Position numbers and translations under genes: made by a program
Shown here: piece by piece, positions 1 to 14,900 of the stretch
Layout of the letters: each line of letters begins with the position of its first letter
Position numbering within the stretch: position 1 is the stretch's first letter
Assembly (NCBI RefSeq): GCF_023856365.1
Contig: NC_064541.1
Coordinates: 22,422,214-22,486,213 of the forward strand
Origin: Brienomyrus brachyistius
Lineage: Eukaryota > Chordata > Actinopteri > Osteoglossiformes > Mormyridae
Reading direction: 5' to 3'
DNA: 64,000 nucleotides
The notes under the pieces: model-generated
Told to the model about the DNA's origin: nothing
Database searches by the model: none
The model's input: only the letters and a program-made list of their open reading frames with translations

Positions 1-1099
1 GATCCTCCAGTCCTCCCACAACTGAGCAGAACAGTCGGGAAGATAGATGGATTTTTGTTGGAATACGGAAAGTATTTTGGCCTCACATTAACTCTTAAAA
101 TTTTGTCTCAAAGAATCATATCAGAAAAATATAACTGGAAAAAGATATTTAAAATCAATAGCTTGTCTCACTGACGCAAAGTACAAAAGGGTGGTCTGAT
201 TATAAAAACCCATTAGGGTGGGAGATTGTAGTTGACGTGGGCCAGACAGTAAAAAGAGAAACAACCTCAATGGCACACGATACTGACACTTCCATGACGT
301 ATTAGGTCGTGTCCTCAAATGTCACCCACTAAACTTAGGCCTTACATCAGCCCAGGTGCGTGTCTGTTCACCTTCTGCATGACATTAGCCCTGATACTGT
401 GAAATGTTAATGCCATTCTCATGCTGTTGGACTGGCTTGGGCGTGCAGCTCAGCACTCCATTATTCCCCAAACACCTTTTGTTGCACTTGTCCATGACTG
501 TATAGTTTTTACAAGGTTCTGGTTCTTTGTAGGTTGCACAGCTGTGGTTCCAGTACTGCATTCATCAGAAGCTCAGCCTAGCCACACTTATACCACAAAG
601 GAGTTCACTGGGCATATCTGATGTTCTTTACTCATACATTGCTTTGGACAGAAACATCCAAGCAAAATTGGCTACGAGTTTGTCCATGTACATTAACACC
701 CTTGGCTATCAAGTGTCTCTCCCCTTTATCAATTGACAGCTGTAGTTATCCCCGACTATACTCCTAAAATTAGTGACCGTCTAACAGCAGCTGCGAGTGC
801 TTGTCCTTTAAACTCTCCAGCATACATGAAAGATCCCACAACTTAAGCCAGTCTGCACAATATCAGAAGCACGTCAGCATTAAACAATGTTTAACCCAGG
901 GATAATACTGCATGGAGAGAGACAGGACTTTAAACAGGTTAAACATGCAACCTTCCATTCCAAGAACTCTCAAGCAGGACAGTTGCACACAATTCATCAA
1001 GTTCAAATTGCAGATCTGGCGGGTAAAGGGCACTTTTGACCATAGAATGAGGTACAAAGTATTACCGACACAGGAAATGTTTGAGGGAATTGAAGCAAT
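1..1099. other. Flank downstream of gapdh, no gene seen
   Basis: About 1.1 kb beyond the likely gapdh polyadenylation signal. Short open frames occur on both strands, but none has a recognisable domain, splice context or family resemblance. I see no repeat of note here. Confidence 0.5.
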
Positions 1100-1105
1100 T
1101 TTATT
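1100..1105 (-). terminator. gapdh polyadenylation signal
   Basis: TTTATT on the plus strand reads AATAAA on the gapdh strand. It lies about 160 bases after the gapdh stop codon and is the first canonical signal downstream, giving a short 3' UTR. Confidence 0.6.
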
Positions 1106-1224
1106 CTGCAGGATTAAACACAGCAGACTGATACTGTCACTGTTCCGGTTAGCCTCACACTGTAGGGACAGCATTGGTACAAAAAGTATTTGGTCTTTGT
1201 TTTTGCTGACCACATTGCAAGTCA

Positions 1225-4336
<3,112 letters not shown>

Positions 4337-4795
4337 TTTGTCGGGTTTGGTCTAGTGCTCTGAAAAGATACACATTAGTCATTTCCTCCTTCATAGGGAG
4401 AGGACCGATACCTCACAAGGCAAAGTTAAGTAGGTAAGCACATGGCTCTGAATCCATACTAACACGTTTAAAGTCTCACGCATGCAAACAGGTTCATGCT
4501 AATACAGATAATCTATTAAGAGATATGCTGATCCATCACACAGCAGCAATAACTCTATACGGAGAAACTTCCCTTGTTGAGATATAAATCGCGCAACCTG
4601 ATTTCGCAAAGCTAAATTAGGCAACTGCTCCAACAAATTAATTCGCATATAACAATCACACTATGCATTAGCTTATTAAAGGCGATCCTCGAGCAACCAA
4701 ACGCAAAACAAACACTCGAGAGAAACGCAACTGCGTAACGTCGCCATTGAAAGCCCCATTGAAAGATCGCATAACGATCTACTTCTAAAAACATA

Positions 4796-4808
4796 TTATA
4801 ATATATAT

Positions 4809-4853
<45 letters not shown>
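4796..4853. repeat. AT-rich microsatellite in gapdh intron 1
   Basis: A run of alternating AT with a short ACACAC section, ending near 4853. It lies in the intron between the 5' UTR exon and the first coding exon of gapdh. Confidence 0.9.
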
Positions 4854-4855
<2 letters not shown>

Positions 4856-5011
4856 GGCAATCACAACCTCAAATAGTTACATTTTAGCTTTAAAATATCC
4901 GTATTTTAAAAATGGCAACAAATGTATGGCATTAGAAATACATAATGAAAGTTTCTAGCGTTAAGGTTCAGACTTACAATAAGACTGACACAATTAAATG
5001 CTATATTTTAC

Positions 5012-5079
5012 CGATCAAGAAGCGCCTGCAGTCCTGCAATGTGAGTAGACCGGATCTGGCCGAGCTGGCATCTTTATTA
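5012..5079 (-). promoter_or_regulatory. gapdh TATA-like box and 5' UTR exon 1
   Basis: On the minus strand a TAATAAAG element (5072-5079) is followed about 30 bases later by a short stretch ending in a GT donor (CGATCGG-like context, exon edge near 5012). A good acceptor sits at 4360, just before the coding exon. I infer a non-coding exon of roughly 35 bases (about 5012-5046). The start site is estimated from TATA spacing, not seen directly. Confidence 0.5.
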
Positions 5080-6730
5080 GGCTGCTGGGACACGCCTCCT
5101 GACACCACGGGCTCGTAATGTCAAGGTCATCGCCATGATGGGGGAGGGAAGAAACCCAGGCTGTCGCTCCTGACGGTCTGCTAATCTTTTCTTTACGGTG
5201 CAGTCGTATAATGATCGTGTTTAGTTTAACATAGTATTTATTTTTGCATATCGTTATATGATGTATAGTTTAATATACGTTTCATTTAATACAAATCAAA
5301 TCCTTCATATGGCACGGTTCAGTTACACGTACAAAGCAAACTTTTGCAACCTTCTTTTGCTCGGATGGATATTTTATTCGTTTTTATTAAAGCTCGCTGT
5401 AATGTTAAATAAAAGAAAATAAGAGGTTTATGCATTTCACAGGTAGGGTATAATAGTACATGTAATCCAATGTGTGTTTGTTAGTTGAATTATGGGGGAA
5501 AAGATTAGCGAAATATGAAGGAACGAAGTGATTGGCCAGGTTTTTTAATCTGTTGGATTTATTTCTCGCCGTTTAAAAAATACTTAAATATTAATAGATA
5601 CACGAATGACAGGTTTTGTAAGGTAATTTTAAGTATGGGTGAAAATGGGTTTACTCTGTAGTTAAATTTTCAGATAAACGTCTTCTAATTGGCTGCAGAC
5701 CTAACCTAATTATGTTGTCCCTCGTTAACTTTAAACGTTTTACTCTGTAAATGTATGTCAGTAACGTGTTTTATGTAAATTAAACTGAATAATGAAAAAT
5801 GTAGTGTTGGTAAGATTGCTTAAATATTGAGTACCAAAGAACACGGGGTGCATGTAAAAAGATTTGGAGAAGTAGGCAGGCAAGTGTCTGACCTTCTCCC
5901 CAGCAGTGCACGGACAGCGAGAAGGATCACATCTCGGTCTTTTAGGGGGTGACATTTAACAGAAGGACCATGACCCCGTTTTCACCCTCTTGCTGTCCCC
6001 CTATTTCTGGTGTGCTAGTGGCCAGAATCAGCCTGAATCAGAACAGGCACGGCCACAACTTGCGCTGTCATTTAATGAAGTATATCAAAAATCTGTTAGG
6101 GGTTGCTCAGTGAATCGTGCATCCAGTTGTACTTAACTTGTAGAAGTGAAGGATTGCAACCCAATTGATTCTGGTGACGTTGTAATGGAATTGCGAAGCG
6201 TCTTTTCTGTAACTATTACAGCTCTGTAACTGTTATGCTGTTCACTGGTGTAACTTCTAAGATGCCCCCCCCTCATTCCCCGGATGCCCTGCATAAGCTT
6301 TCCGAGGTGAAGTAAAGGTCAAACTAAAAGTAACTCAGACAACCTTTTTAAACCATGTCAGTGGGTGCTCAGGGCTGATTCCTATATTCCCAAAATCCTC
6401 CGTTCCATGCATGTAGCATATGACAATTTCACTTTTACTGATTGGTCGTTAATCTTTTCAATTTGTTTGTTTTCAATTTGTCCTTTTTTACTATTAGATT
6501 ATTTTAAAGATAGAAGTCTTTAAACCGATGACTACCAAATGTAGGTTTTTCGAGAAATATTATTAACTAAAGTTAGCAGCAGTGCTGTTTTTTTCACATT
6601 TTATGTCTTCTTTCCAAGATAATACATTTAAAATGTAAGGATTTGATTCTATATGTGAACAAATCTGAACAATATGCCATATAATCTTCCCATGGATAAA
6701 ACATTCTTTGTGATCTTTTGTCAGAATTCC
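5080..6730. other. Intergenic, gapdh upstream flank
   Basis: About 1.6 kb of AT-rich sequence between gapdh and the CNP gene. No conserved open frame or RNA gene was recognised. Proximal gapdh promoter elements other than the TATA-like box could not be assigned. Confidence 0.5.
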
Positions 6731-6734
6731 ATTC

Positions 6735-7070
6735 ATTTGTCCATCCATACATCCATCTTTCAACCGCATTCCTTGGCAATGATTATCAAGAGCCTGGAAA
6801 CCTGTACCAGGCAGCATAGGGTAGCACAGGGCGCGAGTCGGGAGATGAGAATTGTCTATCGCAGGGCATATCTCTCTCTCTCTCACACACTCACACACAC
6901 ACAATGGGCATTTAAGAGATACCAGTTCAACTAAATACTGGTATTTCAGCTGTCGTGCTCAAGCAGGCACCTGGAGAACATTAAAAACTCCACATGCAGA
7001 CTGAGCTGGGACCAGATTTGAACCTGGAGCCCGCAGCTGTGAAACGATTTGCTCTGAATGAACCACTCCT
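6735..7070 (-). repeat. Decayed tRNA-derived SINE copy
   Basis: It carries the same landmarks as the better copies at 34.4 and 45.1 kb: a CCATCCATACATCCAT tail at the low end, then eroded pieces such as the 'gaacat..aaactccacatgcag' block and 'tttgaacctggagcccgcagctgtga' near 7010-7050. A CT/CA dinucleotide run at 6871-6902 is embedded. It is much more diverged than the other copies, with no clear target-site duplication. Confidence 0.6.
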
Positions 7071-7192
7071 AAGGTGTTAATGGCTTATTGTGAGGGGTGA
7101 ATTTACAAAGTAATGAGCTCAGATTTCTATACTTTCATTGAACAAACTTTAATTTACAGGCATTCAACTGATGACAAACGTTCAAAGAGAGC

Positions 7193-7808
7193 TTTATTTA
7201 TTACATAAAAGAGAAACCTTTACATGTATGACAGCATATACTGGTAAACCTCAGTTCAGTCTTGTTCTTTACTGTTCATTTTTCCAAGCAAACGTAACTG
7301 CTTTTACATTAACATACCAAATGACACAATGTTTAAGTGACTTTTTCAGCAGCGAATGTAAACAAATAAGTAAACTATCTTTCAAGATTCAAAAGATTTT
7401 TAATGTGAATGGAATATACTTTCATGTACAATGATGAACGACAGCTATCTGTAATAGCAATACAGAATTACTGCAATTTACATAAAACAAATTTAACAGC
7501 AATAATTTAGGAAACATGAAGTATTTTTATATATCATTTAAGCCAAAATAAAAATATGCAAAAAAATTACAGATAGTGTCCACTACATTACAGAAATACA
7601 GATATTTTAACAGTTATTAGTATGATTACGTTGTGACACACAGAGTCTGCCTCCTGACCTTTTCTCTGTCCCAGGAGTATATCTGCTCAGCCTTGATCCA
7701 GTATTGGCCACGTAAATAACGACACTGAACACAGACTGCCCCTCATTCCCCATGCTGCCTGCATTCTCACTGCAGCTCCCGAAGGCAGAATCTCACCTCG
7801 GTCAGTTG
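7193..7808 (-). other. Likely CNP 3' UTR with polyadenylation signal
   Basis: From the CNP stop codon down to AATAAA signals at about 7193-7200 (TTTATTTATT on the plus strand). The stretch is AU-rich on the transcript, common in short-lived hormone mRNAs. The extent is inferred from the signal only. Confidence 0.45.
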
Positions 7809-8418
7809 CTAGCAGCCCAGGCCGCTCAGGGAGCCGATGCGATCCAGCTTCAAGCCGAAACAGCCCCGGTTCCAGCCCCTCTTTGCCCTGTCTGGCGGGG
7901 CCCTTTTCTGACTGGCTATAGCTCGCCGGAGGAGGTGGATCCAAGCGTTATCATTTTCAGCGGGAATTTCGATCCATTTAGGGTACTCTGTGACCTCTAA
8001 CCCTGAATCGAAGAGCTGTGGCTCTTCCATTGGACTGCTCCCTATATTCTCAAGGTCGTCAAGGGTCATGAGGTCACTGTAGTGTGCAAGAAACTTTTCC
8101 ATAAACTAAATGGTATAAAAAGGGGGAAAGAGAGTCAATAAATGGACGATACTCATGCAGTACATATAAATACCAAAGACAACCATAATCACAATTATGA
8201 AAATCACATTTCAGTGAGCAGTGCTTTAATCTCCTGTGGCTGTTATATATTAATGCTTTTTGCCTAACATATTGGGGTCCTCCCGTATGTCAAAACATGC
8301 GGTATGCTGCCCATCTACGTGCCTGCATTGCATCACTGGGGTCGTGAAGAGCACGACTCTCTGCGTGCTGCGCAGGAACTGCAAGGAGCAGGACTGCGAG
8401 GATGAAGGCTGAGGACAT
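7809..8418 (-). CDS. C-type natriuretic peptide precursor (CNP-1 type)
   Basis: Precursor of a secreted peptide hormone that signals through guanylyl cyclase receptors (nppc family). Two coding exons, 8323-8418 and 7809-8105, give 130 residues. Residues 1-20 (MSSAFILAVLLLAVP...) form a signal peptide. The middle is an acidic pro-segment (DLMTLDDLENI). A furin-type RAKR site precedes a C-terminal 22-residue peptide starting GWNRG, with the ring CFGLKLDRIG and closing GLGC. Ending at that cysteine with no tail is diagnostic of CNP as opposed to ANP or BNP. The start was chosen at the methionine that begins the signal peptide; upstream in-frame methionines would add a non-hydrophobic leader. The join follows known fish CNP-1 precursors (..DAxQ then FME..) and requires a GC donor at 8321-8322. 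The CNP-1 assignment rests on recall of the eel-type mature sequence. Confidence 0.93.
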
Positions 8419-8540
8419 GCTGGACCAGGACCGTGGGGGGGGCAGGGGGATGCCAGAAAATAGCGGGTCTCTCTGTACAACTGAAAGACATTTACAGCAT
8501 AACAATCCCAGTGACCCAGACTGTCACAGAAACTAACATA

Positions 8541-8784
8541 AAATCATATTCCCACCAGTAATTATTGCAAAAAAAATTCATTTGGCACTGCGGATATTAG
8601 TTATAGAAAAATAATTCATTTACATGAACAAATAACTATTACGTGGACATCTATAAGCTATAAAATCATATTCCCACCGGTAATTATTGCAAAAAAATTC
8701 ATTTGGCACGGCTGATATTAGTTCTAAAAAAATAATTCATTCAGATGAACAAACCACTATTACGTGGACATCTATAAGCTCTAT
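8541..8784. repeat. Tandem duplication, 122-base unit, two copies
   Basis: The stretch beginning AAATCATATTCCCACC at 8541 recurs at 8663 and runs in parallel to about 8784, with scattered substitutions (roughly 90 percent identical by eye). It lies in the 5' UTR intron of the CNP gene. Confidence 0.9.
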
Positions 8785-8874
8785 GTTAGTGAGAGAATGT
8801 TTTCTGACTGGGGTGTAGTGTGAATCGTTCATGCCTGACATTTCCCCAGCCGGTGTCCCCTCCCAGCTCCTTAC

Positions 8875-9161
8875 CTGTCACCCACGGTGTACCTACAGAG
8901 CCACTCACCTTCCCTCGTTATGTTCCCCTGAGAATCCGCGATCTGGCAGCTGTTGTCTCTGTGTTTCACAGGCTGTATTCCATGCCTCCTTCCTCCTTCT
9001 CTCTCTCTCTCTCTCTCTATCTCGCTGCCTCACACACTCTTGGCACCCACTGAAAACCTCTCCTTCGGCGATGGTGTAAATGTTCCGTGGGTTTCGGTTC
9101 ACTTTCTGTGCAGTTAGCTCCGTGTCTGTGTTCACTCTGAGGGAGGGAGCCCGTGTATATA
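8875..9161 (-). promoter_or_regulatory. CNP promoter and 5' UTR exon
   Basis: On the minus strand TATATA (9156-9161, context GCTATATACACG) is followed by a stretch ending in a strong donor, GACAG|GTAAGG, at 8875. A matching acceptor (TTTCAG) is at 8479, ahead of the exon with the start codon. I infer a non-coding first exon of about 8875-9130 and an intron 8479-8874. A CT microsatellite (8996-9020) lies in this exon. The start site is estimated from TATA spacing. Confidence 0.55.
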
Positions 9162-9199
9162 GCAGCTGATCGCCCCCCTCCCCGCCGTCCGGCCCCCAC

Positions 9200-11590
9200 A
9201 CACTCTGCTTTCTGCACAAAGGGATGCTGCCGCAGCTGGGTACGATGTGCCACACGGCCAGAGGGGCCAGCAGTCACAGGTGGCTGTGGCGTTTCCCAGA
9301 ACATGACATCATAAGATGGGCACAGACACCCACCAGGGTCAGGGCTTGGCCAGAACAACTCATGAAATGTCACCTTGGACCCCCCTTGGGTTGGCACTTT
9401 CAGTCTAAAGAAACTCACATCCCACACATCATTTATCTAGCGAGAGTGAGGGGTCCCCTTCACTAGATTTTGCCGAAGGTTGGCGGAGAGGCTCCCTGAA
9501 TCTGCCAGGGTGTACATGACCCTCCGACACCCCTGGAGGTCGGCATCATGTCATTCACGCCTAGGTCACCCCACCACCCAATACCGCTACATCGCTCTTC
9601 GCTCCCTTTTCGCCATCCGTCTCCAGAAGGTGCACAAACGGTGCAGGCTGCCAAGCAACACAACGGTTCTGGCGTCATGCTTCCTGGGGCACAAGCACTG
9701 CACATATTGAACAATTACAGGAAGTAGTTTTTTTTTTTTTCACCAGTGATCTGGTAACATTGAGACAATTTTGAGACAGGCGTGGCAAGACTTGCTTGAG
9801 ATACCCAGCGGCGGATTCATGATACACTTGAAAGCGGCATCTGGCAAGCTCCGACGACGACTCTGAGCCTAATGGTTACGCAGTAAAGATGGCGACCCGT
9901 CTGGTCCTGCTTCAAAGGCTCGACGTGTCAGAGCGACAATTGCTAGCTTCACACCGCTTGTAACAAAACTAGCTAAACACCATCTAGTTTTTCCTTTAAT
10001 TTTAACTATTGGCACCGTCTGTACGGCCCATCCACACTCCTCCTGGTGAGTTACAGTCTGTCAGGGCCATCTGCTGTCCCAGCGCCCACTGCCTTCATGC
10101 CGTCCCAGCACTGCTCTCCGCACACGGCGTCCAACACAAACACCAACTATCGGTGGAGATGTCACACATGCCGGCTGGACATATTGCCAATGTCGTGTTT
10201 GTAAGAAAAAAAAAAAAAAAAAAAAGTTGGGTAAATGTCATGCACAAAGAAACGGGCATTTTTATAATTGCGCACTTGGCACGAGCTCTGTTTGTGCTAC
10301 AGTGGACCATCTCCCCGATTCTCTGAGCAGCCTAACGAGAGGTTTTACAGTGACAGCTCCTGACATTGCTGGGACACAACGTGAGATCGTACTGACTCTC
10401 GACTCTGGTGGTGTGCGGGAAACATTTGGCGACAACAGCGGGCGATCCTTCAGCCGATCGCTGGTCAAACGACAACAGACAGAAAAGTAGACATTTTTCA
10501 ATTTTATTATTTTTTTTTTATATAACTTGTTCACAAAGACAGGAGAGCAAATAATTGGCCTTCGCCATGCTTGCTGTCATTTATGAGACGGAGGGAGCGC
10601 AAGGGAGTGGGAAGGATGAGTGGGCGAGAGCAGATTAACAAAAGATGGGGGGGGGGTGGTGGTGGTGGTGGCAAGTACACTGCAATAAAATGCCGAGGCA
10701 GAGCGAGTGAGGAGGAGGAGATACCAATGGCTGGGGGGGGGGGGGGGGGGCACAGCAAGATAGGGAGGTATAGCGGAATGATGTGCATGCATGGGTGGGC
10801 GGAAAGGTAGGAGAGAATGTAGATGAATTTAAGAATGGAGACAATGAACAGCTAAAGCATTCAAATAAGAACTCATTTGCAAACAAATCCTCATCTTACT
10901 GCTTAATTATGAGTTCTCCCCAATACAAAGAAAATAATTAGTGAGCATATAATGCGTGGGCTATAATAAGGTGGATTCTACCCCCCCCCCATACATCTGT
11001 ACTGTCAGTAGCCAGCATGTAAGAGTATGAAACGAGAAGGAGCCAAGTCTCGCCTCACTGTCCAAATACGAAGGGAGCTAACGAGGAAGAATTAATGAGT
11101 TACACGGAGAAGAAATAAATCCGGCCACTATGAGGTCATCCCTGTCCAAACAGACATTCCTGGGAATGTACATCCAATCCAGAGCTGCTGTTGCCTGAGG
11201 AGAGAGTTGCCAAGGAACTTGGATGAGGTGGCAGGTTATTGGATCAGTTCCCCATAGAAGCTGATCATGATCAGCTCAGCAAGGGTCGTTCAGGGAGACT
11301 AAACATCTTCTAGGAACTCCAGGCACTTTCAAACACAAATAGGGAAAGCTATGAGCTTTACGGTTTTTCATTCTGGTTTATCATTGATTCTGTAACATCC
11401 ACAGCCCCTGTACACATCCCCACCGCCAACCAAATAAGCATGGAAGACCACAACCTCATCCCCAGTGGCACCATGACCGCAGAGTAAGAGAGAAATTACA
11501 AACATCAAAGGCAGCAGATGCAGTGTGACAGGTATTTGTCATACGGTGAGATGAATTCATAAGCACATGACCAAAGGGTGTTTTAAAATT
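9200..11590. other. Intergenic, CNP to ncapd2
   Basis: About 2.4 kb. It holds a poly-A run (10206-10225), a G-rich (GGT)n/(G)n tract (10647-10671), a long G homopolymer (10733-10750) and a C run (10981-10990). The open frames at 10.5-10.9 kb are proline or glycine runs made by these tracts. A GATGGCGACC motif near 9888 resembles a YY1-type start context, but the frame after it closes within 25 codons. No gene recognised. Confidence 0.5.
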
Positions 11591-11595
11591 GACCA

Positions 11596-11601
11596 TTTAT
11601 T
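11596..11601 (-). terminator. ncapd2 polyadenylation signal
   Basis: AATAAA on the minus strand, about 300 bases after the ncapd2 stop codon and the first canonical signal downstream. Confidence 0.55.
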
Positions 11602-11902
11602 TTGAACAAGGCAATAACGTGTTTTACTGAGAGCAGACAATGTTCAGCAGAGCAACAAAAGCCCGTTTCAAGACACTTCCTTGCGGTGCCGTATGGAATA
11701 ATATGAAGAACGGTGGGGTATACATATGAGAGGAGGAATATCTGACTCGCTGTTCTATTGGTTTAAACAGAATAAGTTCAAATCACATAATTACAACTTT
11801 AGTACGGGGAGGAAAAACACAGAAATCACTGCACAAGACATTCAAAAATGTTATAGAAGATAAAAACAGTAATAAAATAAGACTGACAAGAGTGCTGAAG
11901 CA

Positions 11903-14900
11903 TCAGTGCCTGAGGCGAGACCGTCGGGAGGAGCGGGAGATGGGCGTGGTCACCTTAGGAGTCTCACTCTCAGCCAGCATGGCCCCTGGGGGGAGAGAAG
12001 CTTCCAGAGTGACACACGAAGGGGTGGTTAGGGCAGACCCGGAATGGCACACGAGAGCCGGCAGAGCCTCACCATCTTCATCTTCCCCTTCCTCCTCCTC
12101 CTCCTCGTCGCTGCTGAAGGAGATGTGGACCTTCTTGGGAACTCGCCGCCGGGCCCTGGGGGTCGCGAAGTCGCTGGTGTTCTGGCCGGCTTTCCCTTTG
12201 CCTGAGAATGTCAGACACAGCTCAGGGAGCTTCAGAGGCCGGCTACAGCGCTTACACCGGAAGGTGGCAGGCCAGCACTCCTACCTCTTGTGGGCTTGTG
12301 GCTCTTCTTGCACACGGCCTGGGGTGTGAAAGGGGCTGGTTGGGTCTCCCCGACCTCAGAGCGGCCGTCTGCCTCACCGCTCTCCACATTCTCCAGGCCG
12401 CGCGTGTGCACCGCTGTGAGTTTCTTCTCAAAGTCCTCCACCTGGGTCTGGGGGGGGGGGCAGGAACGTGTAGCGGGTGGGCAGAAGGGGGGAGGGGAGG
12501 TTAAAACTTTCCTCCCTGGCACTGCATGAGTCATCCATGAGCACATCTTGGTGAGCGAGCTGCAACAGGCCAGCACGTGATACTTCACACAAAAAGCTAT
12601 TGGAGCTCACTAGCAAGCTCCAATGGAACCAGCAAACCTCTCCTACAGCACTGACCTTGAGCTGGGGCTTGGCCCCCCGGCGCAGGCGGGCTGCGATGGC
12701 CAACAGGGGCTGGTATACGCCAGGCTCGGAAAGCTTGTCGCTGTAGCATTCCCAGCATTCCTGCAGACGCTTGAAGCCACGCTCACACATGTTGAGCAGC
12801 GAGAGAGACACGGCCAGGTCACACCACTGCCTCTCTGTCCTGAGGGGGACATAGGGGAAGAGGAGCACACACACACTCAGTGGCACAGGTTTCAAAACAA
12901 ACAGGTTCCGGAAGCCTCTTCTGACAGGGCTCCAGGGTGGGCGACAGAGAGGAGCTCAGTCACGACCAGCAGAGGGCGGGACTTTTCCCGTCTCCTGCGG
13001 CGTGAGCACGATTGGCCGCTCACCTTGCTGTCCTGAATCTCTGGCACAGCTTATCCACCAGGCTCTCGGTCTGCTTCTCCTTGGTGATGTAGGAGAAGAT
13101 CTGCCTGCATGGGGGGGGGGGGGGGGGTGGTATAGTGGAGATGCAGCCTGCTCAGTCCGGGCCACTGTGTGTCAGGAGGGGAGCATGAAGGCACTGCTGG
13201 GGGCCCGCTCACTCACTTCATAATGGTGTTGAAGTCTTCCTCGTTCATGCCACGCTGCGGGTCTGACAAGCGGCTGATGATGTCCGGCAGAATGTTGTAG
13301 ATGGCATTGTCCTGCAAAGCCAGACATGCGACGTGGGCACAGAGGGGCACAGTCCCAAAGGCACTGGAATCACGAATGGCATGAGCGCATTCACATGATC
13401 CACGATCAAATTTATGAACACTTTTTATAGCGTGCATGTCACAAATGTAAATCACAGGCATTTGAAAGCAGAACAAGTAATATACATTCAGAGGCTGTTC
13501 CACTTTTAGCAGAGAGTCGCTGAAAACCTCAGTCTGATCAAAGCCATAGAGATGACCATTAAGTATAAGTCATTAAGATTTTTCTACTTATGTAGGGATA
13601 GGCAGATTCACATTTTTTCGGTTCCAATCCGATTAGGATACAGATTCCAATACAAGAGGTCTCTTTACTTTAATATTTTAATGTATTTATCCTGTAATTG
13701 TTTTAAACAAAGTAAATATAAATGGAAAAAAAAAAATTAATGTATGCTAAAAAAATTTGAATAACAAGTGAAGTATACGGAAGTGGCGAATGCTTAAAAT
13801 GTCTCCCACCGGGAACAGCGCCAGCAGTCTCCGTATATCAAGCTTTAGCGAGCGTGCAGAACAACCCAAGCCAATGATTCCCAAATCATCCATTGCTTTT
13901 TTCATATTACTTGCAACGTCCCAAACAATTGCATGTGCTTTGTTTATTGGGATTTTCTGCTAAACGGTACTTCCACCCTTCAGAACTTCTTACAAAACTT
14001 TTTTTCCCCAGAAGTCTTGTATATCGCTGTGCTACTGGTTGTTAATAGCATAAAATACACAGCAGGCGGAAGTCACTGTGCGGCAAAGAAACTGAGTGGC
14101 AGCATGAAGCATGTTCAGCTTCAATACTGCCAAAAAATATATATATAAAAAAATCACATATGGCGATATCCGATTTAACAGGTATGGATTGGTGAAGATA
14201 TTGATGAGTCTTGCTTTTTTCGGGCCAACAAATTAGCTTGATCACCACGAATTAAGTCACACTACAAAGTTTCAATGAAATTCAATTAAATGTTTAATAC
14301 ACATGGCTTCATAGTATACTAGTTTCCACCTTAAAACACTTGACCATTACACTTGACTAGGTATTTGGAGCAGAGGAAAACTGAACAGTCACAGGACAAA
14401 AGTGATTGCAGGATGAGAGAGTGTTATGTGACACAGCTGAACTTCACTCATTGGTGTGAGGTGAGCAATCTCGACATCACAGCATTAAAAAAAGGGGTGA
14501 CAACACGGGCAACTTGAAAGAGTGGAGCAGCTCAGAGGAAGAGCGGTGGAACGTCAGCATAGATTAAAGCAAAAAGAAAGACCGATTTTTTTTTTTAAAC
14601 AAATGCTCCGTGTTGCGGGCCCATACCACCTTGGCCATGCATAAAATTTTCAATGCTATGTTGTCCATTATCCGCTAAGCCCCTGGTTGAATTACATTTA
14701 AATAATTGCAACAATAACTCAAGCTAAGGCAAGACTACCATTGTCAATAATTGGCTATAAATGATGAAACATCAAGTTTTCAGTGCAAATTTATTTAAAC
14801 AATGGTTTAGTAATACACAGCAAATAAAATATGGCTTTACGGACTATTTATGTAGCCTACGTTTACAAATAGCCCAAACTTATTTTAAAAAGCAGGCTGG

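Noticed and set aside
6563..6934. 113-codon frame with a CVCECVRERE-type start
   Set aside because: Built from a CT/CA microsatellite and a SINE relic.
10531..10886. Proline- or glycine-rich open frames
   Set aside because: Produced by G homopolymers and GGT repeats in the DNA.
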